This document shows, in pieces, positions 16,996 to 24,782 of a DNA stretch of 64,000 bases (position 1 is its first letter; each line of letters starts with the position of its first letter). The DNA is from CALBPI01 sp045110335. Lineage in GTDB: Bacteria; Pseudomonadota; Gammaproteobacteria; Steroidobacterales; Woeseiaceae. A model generated the notes under the pieces. The model had not been told where the DNA came from. It was given only the letters and a program-made list of their open reading frames with translations, and made no database searches. Location: the NCBI GenBank assembly GCA_045110335.1, contig JBGCGB010000013.1, forward strand, positions 73,167 through 137,166, written 5' to 3'. A program made the translations under genes and the position numbers.

Positions 16996-17011
16996 TTGGC
17001 ACGCATCATGC
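16996..17011 (+). promoter_or_regulatory. sigma-54 (-24/-12) promoter
   Basis: TTGGCACGCATCATGC matches the sigma-54 consensus TTGGCAC-N5-TTGC at nearly every position. The invariant GG (16998-16999) and GC (17010-17011) are separated by exactly ten bases. The predicted start of transcription is about 17023, giving a leader of about 60 bases before the small secreted-protein gene at 17084. The divergent sigma-54 activator and upstream palindromes make it convincing. Confidence 0.85.
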
Positions 17012-17083
17012 AACAGTCTTTACGAGACGATGATATGCACAAGCCGATGAAACCTCACGGCCATATCAACGAAGGAAGGTAGC

Positions 17084-17383
17084 ATGATGAAACGTTCAAA
17101 AAGAGCTTTTGCCGCGGTTGCGGCTTCTCTGGCAATGATCGGATCTCTGCATGCGCCACTTCACGCCGAAGAGACGGTCATCAAGACCGAACTGGTTCGA
17201 CATGAAAGCGCTGCAGCCGATCTTGTGAAAGATCAGCGCGCCATCATTGAAGCGTCTGCGGAGTCTGCTCTCAGAGCCGCAGAACGGGCAATGAAGGCAG
17301 ATCTAAACATTGATCTAGAGCAAACCATTGGTCGAAACAAGACCCTCACGATTGCCGGCAATAGCGCGACCGTTGTGAAATAA
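17084..17383 (+). CDS. small secreted protein of unknown function, 99 aa, sigma-54 controlled
   Basis: The protein starts with a clear Sec signal peptide (MMKRSKRAFAAVAASLAMIG, cleaved near PLHA). The mature part of about 70 residues is Ala/Glu-rich and probably mostly helical (AIIEASAESALRAAERAMKA), ending in a short strand-like tail. The ribosome-binding site GGAAGG is strong; the second ATG (17087) is equally usable. Expression should depend on the sigma-54 promoter at 16996-17011. There are no cysteines and no motif that I recognise. The 3' end of its transcript runs into a set of C-rich stem-loops ending in a strong terminator. It may be a periplasmic stress or metal-related protein, but that is a guess. 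Confidence 0.8.
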   Translation: MMKRSKRAFAAVAASLAMIGSLHAPLHAEETVIKTELVRHESAAADLVKDQRAIIEASAESALRAAERAMKADLNIDLEQTIGRNKTLTIAGNSATVVK

Positions 17384-17395
17384 AAACCCCTTTGT

Positions 17396-17557
17396 AGCGG
17401 TCAATTCTCCCCAGATACAAGTGACCGCTTCAAGACTGGCCTACACCCCCCGTAGGCTAACGGGATTCCCCAAGGAATCCCGGGTGCTCACCCCCCCTTA
17501 ACGAGCACCACCTGCAGGGCCCGGACACCCCCCTTATAAGTCCGGGCCCTTTTTTTT
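17396..17557 (+). ncRNA. five-hairpin structured RNA with C6-C7 loops (3'UTR or sRNA candidate)
   Basis: Five consecutive stems follow the small secreted-protein gene: 17396-17403/17422-17429 (8 bp, loop containing TCTCCCC), 17439-17444/17452-17457 (6 bp, loop ACCCCCC), 17461-17469/17474-17482 (9 bp, loop CCAA), 17483-17489/17503-17509 (7 bp, loop ACCCCCCCTTAAC) and 17517-17526/17540-17549 (10 bp, loop ACCCCCCTTATAA) with eight T. Three loops present CACCCCCC, and the last two share ACCCCCC(C)TTA. All stems are perfect. C-rich exposed loops are known in sRNAs that pair with purine-rich ribosome-binding sites. It could be processed from the sigma-54 transcript or be made from its own promoter. 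Confidence 0.6.
17517..17557 (+). terminator. strong rho-independent terminator
   Basis: A perfect 10-bp GC-rich stem (GGGCCCGGAC / GTCCGGGCCC) with a 13-base C-rich loop is followed by eight T. It closes the transcript of the sigma-54 controlled gene and its hairpin array, 66 bases before the cnoX start. Confidence 0.93.
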
Positions 17558-17622
17558 GCTTGAAATCGCGCCGTTGCACCCGATATCTACGCTCTGCAAG
17601 GCGGATAGAACAAGGCATCGTT

Positions 17623-18498
17623 ATGACTGAAGCTACAAATTTCGACGTTTCCGACCAGATCGTTAACGTCACGGCACGTGACTTTGATGAGGTCGTCGCA
17701 AAGGCGGATATCCCGGTACTTGTCGATTTTTGGGCGCCCTGGTGTGGACCTTGCCAACAAATAGCCCCGGTGCTGGAAGCGCTGGTCGGTCATTATCCGG
17801 GCAAGATCAGAGTCGCAAAGGTGAATGTCGATGAAGAAACTACTCTTGCCACCGGCTTTAACGTCAGAAGCATTCCGATGCTGCTCTTATTCAAGAGTGG
17901 CAAAGTTGTCGAGGAGATCATTGGTCTGCAAAGCCCCGAAGATCTAATCAACAAGATTGCGCCGCATATTGCTAAGCCCGCATCCGGGTTACGCCGTGCT
18001 GTTCAGGACGCATTGCTCAGCCAGGACTATGCGACCGCGCTGCCACTGCTAGAACAGGCCCTGGTGGAAGAACCCAATAACGCCGGTATCAAAGTGGATA
18101 TCGCACGCTCGCATGCCGCTTTGGGCGATGCCGATGCTGCCGACGCCATGCTCTCCGATTTACCGGAGACCATCGCCGATGACCCGGAAGTTGAAAAACT
18201 ACGTCATGAAATTAATCTGGTCCGGCAATCAGCAGACACCGCTTCACCAGAGGTATTGCTCGAGCAACTTGCCAGCAACCCCGACGATTTGTCCCTGCGC
18301 CATGAGCTCGCCCGCGCGTATCTGGCAACCAGAAACTATGAACAGGCACTCGCACAGTTTTTCGAATTGATGAAGTCTGATCGTGAATTTCAAAACGATG
18401 CAGGACGTGAAGGATTGTTATCCGTTTTCGGGCTACTCGGCAGCGGCGATCCGCGTGTGCAGGACTATCGACGGAAAATGTCTAATCTGCTGAACTAA
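17623..18498 (+). CDS. cnoX: CnoX/YbbN-like thioredoxin-TPR chaperedoxin
   Basis: A 291-aa cytosolic protein. The N-terminal thioredoxin domain (1-110) has VLVDFWAPWCGPCQQIAPVL, with a full WCGPC redox site and the cis-Pro loop RSIPMLLLFKSG. The C-terminal region (about 120-290) contains TPR-type helices as in CnoX (YbbN), which protects proteins from oxidative damage and hands them to GroEL and DnaK. E. coli CnoX has a degenerate SxxC site, but many other bacteria keep WCGPC, suggesting thiol reductase activity here. The start is ATG at 17623, with AAGG eight bases upstream. The convergent PGPGW-type gene overlaps its stop by four bases (CTAA). Confidence 0.9.
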   Translation: MTEATNFDVSDQIVNVTARDFDEVVAKADIPVLVDFWAPWCGPCQQIAPVLEALVGHYPGKIRVAKVNVDEETTLATGFNVRSIPMLLLFKSGKVVEEIIGLQSPEDLINKIAPHIAKPASGLRRAVQDALLSQDYATALPLLEQALVEEPNNAGIKVDIARSHAALGDADAADAMLSDLPETIADDPEVEKLRHEINLVRQSADTASPEVLLEQLASNPDDLSLRHELARAYLATRNYEQALAQFFELMKSDREFQNDAGREGLLSVFGLLGSGDPRVQDYRRKMSNLLN

Positions 18499-18761
18499 CT
18501 GCCGCTGTCGCGATGACGCTCAGCCGCCCGGCCGCGAACGGACCCACTGGCTTCGCTAATTTTGCGCCGGACCCGGGCTAGCCAAACACGCGCCCAGGCA
18601 AACTCGACCGCCAAAATGGCAAGACCACCCGCGATGGCGACCAATCCTGGTCCCGGGGTAATCAGCATGACAAACCCAAGCAATAGCAGCGTCGCGCCAA
18701 CCACGCTGATCACAACGCGTTTGGCCAGGCGATAAGTACCGCCCAGTGGAGAATCACTCAT
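18495..18761 (-). CDS. PGPGW-type small transmembrane protein, 88 aa
   Basis: Two adjacent hydrophobic helices (VVISVVGATLLLLGFVMLI and LVAIAGGLAILAVEFAWARV) flank TPGPGLVAIAGG, the turn motif of the PGPGW family, with Leu in place of the usual Trp. A basic cytoplasmic tail follows. The family has no established function. It overlaps the cnoX stop tail to tail, and an unknown exported-protein gene starts divergently 46 bases upstream. Confidence 0.75.
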   Translation of the reverse strand: MSDSPLGGTYRLAKRVVISVVGATLLLLGFVMLITPGPGLVAIAGGLAILAVEFAWARVWLARVRRKISEASGSVRGRAAERHRDSGS

Positions 18762-18807
18762 AGTAAACTCGTCAACCTGACGCCAAACCAGAGATGAAGT
18801 TAACGCG

Positions 18808-19344
18808 ATGCCCAGACTTTGCCAATTTTTTGCCGGATTTTTACTGATTAGTCATTCAGCATTGGCCACAGAACCCGTACTTGAAAGCGCTAGCGACAAT
18901 ATCGTTGCCCAACAAATCGATCCAATTCCTTTGTTTAGCATGACCGATGAGGCCATTCGGTTTGTTATGGAGGTAACGATTGACTGCAAAGACCCGGCGG
19001 CGGAATCCGCGCTGACGATGATGATCGCGGATACCTTTTTGGCCAGAACGATCAACACGCTAGACCAACGCTCTCATGAGCTCGCCATCGACGTACCCCC
19101 GGCGCAATTGGAAGGACTACAAGCGGAAACGCTATGCCGGCGCTCGGGCAAGGTTGATCGTCTAAGGTTAAACGATGCCTTTTCCGTTCAGATCGGCGTC
19201 AATTGCGCGGATGCACCGCGTGGCAGTGGTTTGATGAGCCTGCCGTTGAGCGTAGATATCAACTGCGAGGTAGTGAATCCCGAACAGGAACCGCCCGGCG
19301 CCGAACAGACCGAGATCGCTCCAACTAGCGCAAATGCAAATTAA
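18808..19344 (+). CDS. exported protein of unknown function, 178 aa
   Basis: An N-terminal signal peptide (LCQFFAGFLLISHSALATE) precedes a mature domain of mixed helix and strand. Three cysteines lie in the mature part before the tail (VTIDCKDPAA, AETLCRRSGK, VNCADAPRG) and a fourth in DINCEVV, so two disulfides in the periplasm are possible. The last 25 residues are Pro/Glu/Ala-rich. I recognise no family. Its 3' end overlaps the convergent hydrolase-like lipoprotein gene by 20 bases. Confidence 0.6.
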   Translation: MPRLCQFFAGFLLISHSALATEPVLESASDNIVAQQIDPIPLFSMTDEAIRFVMEVTIDCKDPAAESALTMMIADTFLARTINTLDQRSHELAIDVPPAQLEGLQAETLCRRSGKVDRLRLNDAFSVQIGVNCADAPRGSGLMSLPLSVDINCEVVNPEQEPPGAEQTEIAPTSANAN

Positions 19345-20191
19345 GGAAAACCATCGTCCGCTGCCAGGCGTCTTCAGCCACGTCGACGTTGTAACGCGCG
19401 TCCTCCGGATTCGCAAAACCGGAGCTCACCTCGGGATAGACGTGTAACGTCATATCGAGGCCGGCCTCTTTGGCGACCGCTGAGTAATCCCGAATGCGTG
19501 CCGTTTCGACAGATCGGTCGTTCGCCCCGAACAGACCCAACAGCGGCGCATCGATTTGCTGGATCAACTCTGGGTCGTCATCAATTTGCCCATAGAAGTT
19601 GACGGCAGCACCGACTTGCCCGGGTAACAGCCGAGTGGTCTTAACCGCCCAATACCCCCCCATCGACCAGCCCATGGAAGCCACATCAGGCGCGCCAGCC
19701 ACGGCGGTCAGGAAACGGTGCGCATCTTTTATGTTGCTATCAGCTGCATCGGTTTGCTCAATCAAGTCACGCGAAAGCGCGGCGGCCTCCGGTGTGGACG
19801 TGGCTACTTTGCCATCGAAAAGATCCACCGCGAGCACCATATAGCCATCGGATGCCAATCGGTCGGCCGTATCTTTGACGACCTGATCCAGGCCCCACCA
19901 GTCATGTATCAGCAGAATCGCCGGCAGCGGCTCGACCATCGATTGGGGATACGCGAAATAACCTCGAATCAAACCATCGTCGGTTTCGCTGTAGGACATC
20001 AACTGCGCCTCAACGAGCAATGGCTCGGCATTCGCCGGCAATGGTGGTTCTTCCGACGCCGTTCCTGACGTCGTCGACTCAGTAGACTCCGGCGATGCAT
20101 TCGCCTTATCCACAGCCTCGACTGGTGTCTTGGGCTGGCAAGCGCCAAGCACCACGACCGCCATCACCAAGAAAACACTATCTATTCTCAT
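19325..20191 (-). CDS. dienelactone-hydrolase-like lipoprotein lacking the catalytic His
   Basis: About 288 aa. The lipobox VVLGAC and a low-complexity Ser/Thr/Pro/Glu linker (to about residue 60) precede an alpha/beta-hydrolase domain of the dienelactone hydrolase family: ILLIHDWWGLDQVVKDTADRLA, nucleophile motif SMGWSMGGYWA (Ser, where many members have Cys), acid loop LFGANDRSV and the C-terminal AEDAWQRTMVFLNLHL. The usual His-Gly-Phe of this last region reads SSGFANPED, so the catalytic His appears to be Ser. It may be a weak or inactive enzyme. The start at 20191 gives the lipoprotein signal. The TPR-CHAT gene is divergent, 146 bases away. Confidence 0.8.
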   Translation of the reverse strand: MRIDSVFLVMAVVVLGACQPKTPVEAVDKANASPESTESTTSGTASEEPPLPANAEPLLVEAQLMSYSETDDGLIRGYFAYPQSMVEPLPAILLIHDWWGLDQVVKDTADRLASDGYMVLAVDLFDGKVATSTPEAAALSRDLIEQTDAADSNIKDAHRFLTAVAGAPDVASMGWSMGGYWAVKTTRLLPGQVGAAVNFYGQIDDDPELIQQIDAPLLGLFGANDRSVETARIRDYSAVAKEAGLDMTLHVYPEVSSGFANPEDARYNVDVAEDAWQRTMVFLNLHLR

Positions 20192-20337
20192 TCTTCGCCC
20201 CGACTGATCCATCACGCGAAACCGGATCCCGCTGTTAAGTTCGGTGTACGGCGTAGATTCTGACACTGATTGATACTTCGGCGAAAGCCCCTTGCGCGCT
20301 GTTGCAGCACTCCGGCCGGAATGCGACTATCGACAGT

Positions 20338-23300
20338 ATGTGTGCTGGAACTCCTAAATGGCTATTAAGAATGGCAGCCTTACGGCTGGTCGCAGCTTTC
20401 GGCTTGCTGGGCGCAAACGCGCTAGCAGCAGAGAAAACAGCGGCGTTAACTGAATCCGCTCCCATTGAGCTGACCGACATTGAACAGGTCAGTCAAACAA
20501 CGTTGGAATTGACATCCGGCACGTGGCTCGTGGAAATCGAGCAATCCATGGCCACGGCAGAAGTCTCGATACAGCCTTTAAATGCGCAAGCGCCGCTGAC
20601 GACGTTGCGCGGCGTCAGCGGCGGTATCCGCATCCCGTGGGTCATCAGTATCAATAAGCCAAGTCAATTCAGCGTAACGACGCGATTTGCCGAACACACA
20701 ACACCTTCTGCCAAACTGCGGTTGACGCTGCGTGAGCTTAACGACGACAACCAGTCACTTTTGAATGCACTCAAGCTCTTGCAAAAAATCTTTGAAATCG
20801 ACAACGACAACTCGGATGAAAGGAATCGCAGCATTTTGGTCGCGGCGAAAATCGCGCTTGCGGCCTGGGAGCCACAAAATGACGCGGCGCGACAAGCCGA
20901 GCTGCTATTGATCATTGCGGAGCAGGAAACTGAATTAGGCAACTATACGGCCGCCCAACGAGTATCCGTAGACGCTTTCGCGGCTGCGAGACGCAGTGGC
21001 AGCGCACTCTTACAAGGCAACGCGCTGACCATGGCCGGCCTATCTGCACATCGAATCGGCGAAGATCCAATCGCGACAGAGCAGTTAGAACAAGCCGAAT
21101 CGATGCTGGCGCCATTCTACGACGGCATCGCCGTTAATCCGGCGACTAGCAATCTTTGCTTTCAAGCGATGAACTTACGCCGATTCGAAGATGCAGAAGA
21201 ATGCTACAAAGCCTTGTTGCCACTTGCCCGTCAGAGTGGAAACCTCGCCAGTCTGCGCCTAGTTCAGAATAATTTGGGTGGCATCTTTGCCATGCGTGAC
21301 CAGCCACTCGATGCGATTCGATTTCTAAAGCAAGGACTAACGACTGCAGAGCGCATGGAGGACGACTTCTTGCGTGCTCGCTCGTTGAACAACATTGCGA
21401 CACAATATCGACGAATCAGCCGTATGCAGGATGCATTGAATGCGTACCAAACCGCATTAGAGTTGTTTCGCAAGACTGGCAACGTCCGGGCCGAAGCGCG
21501 CGCACTGGGCAACATCGGCGTCGCGTATGGCGCCTTGAATGAACCTCAACAGGCCGTTGATTTCCTTCAACGTGCACATGACATGAAGATTGAGTTCGAT
21601 CAGCTGCGACTGCTCAACGCCAAGGTAAATCTGGCCGGCGCACTCGTAGAAATCGGGAAATTCAAAGACGCATTTGAACTCTATAAAGAAGCCTTAAAAA
21701 TGGCGAGAGCACGCGGCGCCCCTGAGGAACTAATCGCTAATATCAGAATCGACCAGGCCATTGCACGTCTAAAGCGTGGCGAAACTGACTTGGGTATTCG
21801 TTCATTGGAAGAGATCGTCAGCCAGCGAACACCCAATGGGAGAAGCGCCAACAAGATGGCCAGAGCCTTTTATCATCTGGGGTTGGCACGTGATGCCTCA
21901 GGTGCTTTCGACGCCGCATCCAAGGCGCTCAACGAATCGCTCAAATTGCGGCAAGACATGTCGGATCCACTCGGCATTGCAGAGACGGTAGCCGCGCTGG
22001 GTTGGTTGGAGCTCAAGAAAAACGACTTTGATGCTGCCGGCAGTTACGCGAATACAGCCATTGAGCAGATCGAGACGCTGCGCACCGATATCGCCAACAC
22101 CGAACTTCGCGCCAGTTACCAAGCGACCATTGCGGATGCCTACGAACTCGCGATTTATGCGTTGATGGCGGAAACAACGGAAGCAAACACCAAAGATGCA
22201 CTGGCGATGGTCGAGCGATATCGTGCGCAAACACTGGTAGACGTTTTGTCGGCGAACACGTCGGGCATCAGCGAATCCGTACCTCAATCACTTCGTGATG
22301 ATCATGAGGCTTTGCTCGCGCGAATCAGCCTTGCTGAAAACAATCGCCTACGTGGACGTCCCTCTGAAAATCTGAGCGAAGTCACGGCTGCACTCAATGT
22401 ACTGGATGCGAAGATTAGCGAGCTGGATCCGCGCTACAAAGCCACCGCAAGGAAACAGTCCCTGCAACCAGATCAGTTACAAGACTTGATAGGCCCGAAG
22501 GATATCGCGTTGCAGTTTTTTCTAGGTCGCTCGGACAGCTATCTCTGGACAATTTCGAATCAAGACATCAATGCTTATCGGCTGCCCTCTAGCGCTGGCA
22601 TTGAGGCACTCACCAGACAGTTGCACACATCGCTCGCCGAACGCGGCAACTACCGATCCGTTGCCTTGGCATTGGGCAATGCATTGCTGGCACCAGTGAC
22701 AGAGCAATTGGGGGACTTTCAAAACATCATCATCGTGGCCGACGGCGCGTTGCACTATTTGCCGTTCGAAGTGTTACGCACCAGTGCCGAGATCCAGCCG
22801 CTCGCGGCAAAACGCTCTGTCTCTTACTTACCCTCACTGACTACGTTGGCACTGACGCGGGGTAGCCGCTCGAGCGGAGCGGGCAATGCCAGCATTGCCG
22901 TACTTGCCGATCCTGTTTTCGACGTCAATGACGAGCGGATCAGTAAATCACTAGCGAAAACCGTTTCGATGAGCGAACGAGGCACACCGCTCAGCCGACT
23001 GCGCATGTCCGGTGCTGAGGCACGCGCCATTGAGGCGCTGGCTGGTGATCGCAAAACGCAGGTGCATCTGGGCGTCGACGCCAATACCGATGCGCTGCAA
23101 TCACCCCAGTTACGCGCCGCTCAAATTGTCCATATCGCGTCGCATGGTTTCGTCAATGATGATGTCCCCGCGAGAACCGGCCTGGCGCTATCGATGGTCA
23201 ATGCAGCCGGCGCTCCAACGACAGGGTTTGTCGGGCTACGGGATATTTATGAACTCGATCTTGAAGCGGAACTTGTCGTGTTATCGGCCTGTGATACCGC

Positions 23301-23583
23301 TCTGGGTCGCGACATCGCCGGCGAGGGATTACTAGGACTGACCCGGGGCTTCATGTACGCAGGCGCCGACCGCGTTATCGCCAGCTTGTGGCAAGTCGAA
23401 GACCGCGCTACGGCGACCTTGATGGAGTATTTCTATGAGGGCATGTTAAAAAATGCCCTCGCGCCTTCCGTAGCGTTGGCCAAAGCCAAGCAGCGCATGC
23501 AGACCTCTAGACGTTGGCGGCACCCGTACTACTGGTCCGGCTTTGTGCTGTCTGGGGACTGGAATAAGCTTACGGACAGGTGA
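20338..23583 (+). CDS. exported TPR-CHAT caspase-like protease
   Basis: About 1081 aa. A Sec signal peptide (start at 20338; cleaved near ANALAA) is followed by a short beta-rich domain (to about 120), then about ten TPR repeats (about 140-560, for example AILQ-type DALNAYQTALELFRKTGNV) and a C-terminal CHAT domain (about 690-1080). The caspase-type dyad is present: His in VHIASHGFVND (about 936) and Cys in VVLSACDTALG (about 985), then EGLLGLTRGFMYAGADRVI and ASLWQVEDRATA. It is expected to cleave specific partner proteins bound by the TPRs, in the periplasm. It is the first gene of an apparent operon with an unknown protein, an ECF sigma factor and a membrane anti-sigma-like protein. Confidence 0.9.
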   Translation: MCAGTPKWLLRMAALRLVAAFGLLGANALAAEKTAALTESAPIELTDIEQVSQTTLELTSGTWLVEIEQSMATAEVSIQPLNAQAPLTTLRGVSGGIRIPWVISINKPSQFSVTTRFAEHTTPSAKLRLTLRELNDDNQSLLNALKLLQKIFEIDNDNSDERNRSILVAAKIALAAWEPQNDAARQAELLLIIAEQETELGNYTAAQRVSVDAFAAARRSGSALLQGNALTMAGLSAHRIGEDPIATEQLEQAESMLAPFYDGIAVNPATSNLCFQAMNLRRFEDAEECYKALLPLARQSGNLASLRLVQNNLGGIFAMRDQPLDAIRFLKQGLTTAERMEDDFLRARSLNNIATQYRRISRMQDALNAYQTALELFRKTGNVRAEARALGNIGVAYGALNEPQQAVDFLQRAHDMKIEFDQLRLLNAKVNLAGALVEIGKFKDAFELYKEALKMARARGAPEELIANIRIDQAIARLKRGETDLGIRSLEEIVSQRTPNGRSANKMARAFYHLGLARDASGAFDAASKALNESLKLRQDMSDPLGIAETVAALGWLELKKNDFDAAGSYANTAIEQIETLRTDIANTELRASYQATIADAYELAIYALMAETTEANTKDALAMVERYRAQTLVDVLSANTSGISESVPQSLRDDHEALLARISLAENNRLRGRPSENLSEVTAALNVLDAKISELDPRYKATARKQSLQPDQLQDLIGPKDIALQFFLGRSDSYLWTISNQDINAYRLPSSAGIEALTRQLHTSLAERGNYRSVALALGNALLAPVTEQLGDFQNIIIVADGALHYLPFEVLRTSAEIQPLAAKRSVSYLPSLTTLALTRGSRSSGAGNASIAVLADPVFDVNDERISKSLAKTVSMSERGTPLSRLRMSGAEARAIEALAGDRKTQVHLGVDANTDALQSPQLRAAQIVHIASHGFVNDDVPARTGLALSMVNAAGAPTTGFVGLRDIYELDLEAELVVLSACDTALGRDIAGEGLLGLTRGFMYAGADRVIASLWQVEDRATATLMEYFYEGMLKNALAPSVALAKAKQRMQTSRRWRHPYYWSGFVLSGDWNKLTDR

Positions 23584-23691
23584 GATATCAGGTTGACTGA
23601 TGGCAGATAAGGTTCTATCGGTGGTCAAAACCCTTTTAAAGGCGAGGGTTTCAGCACCGGTTTTTGTGGCAATGAAGCTGAAGGGAAAACA

Positions 23692-24039
23692 ATGAACAAA
23701 GACACTTACGAATGGGTTTGGAAAATATGTTCCGTACGGACCAATGAAGGCGAGACCGTACCGATGCAAAAAGGCGATCGACTGTTTATCTGCGTTGGCG
23801 ATGACGGTAAACCGCATTTCAAGCATCGAACAGAAGGTAGCGACAAGAACACGGGACTATGGGAAAAGGCGACTGCAGAATACTGCGGCAAGACCAATAC
23901 GATTTCCGGTGGATTCCCGGACGGCAGATCATTTTCCATGTCATTGACGCAAGAAGAAGGCTACCACCGCCTTACCTGCAAGCATCGCCGCAACCCTGAT
24001 GAGGGCGAATGGGATGCTGACGATGAATGGACACGCTAA
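23692..24039 (+). CDS. unknown 115-aa protein between CHAT protease and sigma factor
   Basis: A small protein without signal peptide or membrane helix. It is rich in charged and aromatic residues (YEWVWKICSVRTNEGE, GKPHFKHRTEG, ITS-like NTISGGFPDGRSFSMSL) and looks like a compact beta-fold. Four Cys are present. AAGGGA precedes the ATG. A possible promoter lies in the 108-base gap upstream (TTGACT at 23593 and TATCGG at 23616, spaced 17), so the sigma genes may also be expressed apart from the protease gene. By position it could be a protease substrate, adaptor or sigma partner. No family is recognised. Confidence 0.65.
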   Translation: MNKDTYEWVWKICSVRTNEGETVPMQKGDRLFICVGDDGKPHFKHRTEGSDKNTGLWEKATAEYCGKTNTISGGFPDGRSFSMSLTQEEGYHRLTCKHRRNPDEGEWDADDEWTR

Positions 24040-24060
24040 AAGAGCGCACTTGCGATTGAT

Positions 24061-24777
24061 ATGAGCACACTCACCTACAGACGTAGCCTCGGAGTTCTGC
24101 CAGAATACCCCCCTATGAAGGGGAAGGATCGGCCGGAAACCGACTCGCGAGAGACGGCCGAGGACGCTGGCGTGCTTGAACAACGCGCGGCTGTGCAAAT
24201 CGCGAAGCGTATCGCCGATGGTGATCGCAGTGCTGAGCAGGAGTTGGTCGAACGTTATAGTCGACCACTCTTGTTCATGCTGCGTCGCCGTTGTGGCGAC
24301 CCTGAGCTTGCAAACGACCTACATCAGGACGTTTTCCGCATCGTTATCGAAAGACTACGCGGTAAGAGCATCAACGATCCCACGCGTCTCGCCGGGTTTA
24401 TCCAAAGCACCGGGCGCAACTTGCTCATTGGTGTGATCCGCCGGCGGCAACGTCGAAAAACCTACGCCGACAGCGATACCATCGCCGACGCCTCTGATAA
24501 TGATGCCATGGATCAGGTGGGTGAGATTAATGCAGCGCAGATGGCAGTACATGTTAAGACACTGCTGGATGAGCTCGGATCAGACCGCGATCGCGCGATC
24601 CTCAACCGATTTTATCTGCAGCAAGAAGACAAACAGTCAATTTGTGCAGGATTAGACTTAAGCGACTTACATTTTAACCGCGTACTTTATCGTGCAAAGA
24701 AACGATTCAAGGAACTGCTGCTACGCAGTGAAACCGATATTGCACGAGACCTGATAGAAGGCCGCGGCCAGGAATAA
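24061..24777 (+). CDS. ECF-type RNA polymerase sigma factor
   Basis: 238 aa. Region 2 is clear: SAEQELVERYSRPLLFMLRR, CGDPELANDLHQDVFRIVIE and FIQSTGRNLLIGVIRRRQRR. Region 4 is more divergent (DRAILNRFYLQQEDKQSICA, LDLSDLHFNRVLYRAKKRFK), but the helix-turn-helix pattern is still visible. The N-terminus extends about 50 residues beyond the usual ECF start; ATG at 24115 (MKGKDRPE) is an alternative start. The gene is six bases upstream of the anti-sigma-like gene and 21 bases after the unknown 115-aa gene, so it belongs to the TPR-CHAT operon. A single-pass partner probably holds it at the membrane. Confidence 0.88.
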   Translation: MSTLTYRRSLGVLPEYPPMKGKDRPETDSRETAEDAGVLEQRAAVQIAKRIADGDRSAEQELVERYSRPLLFMLRRRCGDPELANDLHQDVFRIVIERLRGKSINDPTRLAGFIQSTGRNLLIGVIRRRQRRKTYADSDTIADASDNDAMDQVGEINAAQMAVHVKTLLDELGSDRDRAILNRFYLQQEDKQSICAGLDLSDLHFNRVLYRAKKRFKELLLRSETDIARDLIEGRGQE

Positions 24778-24782
24778 ACACT

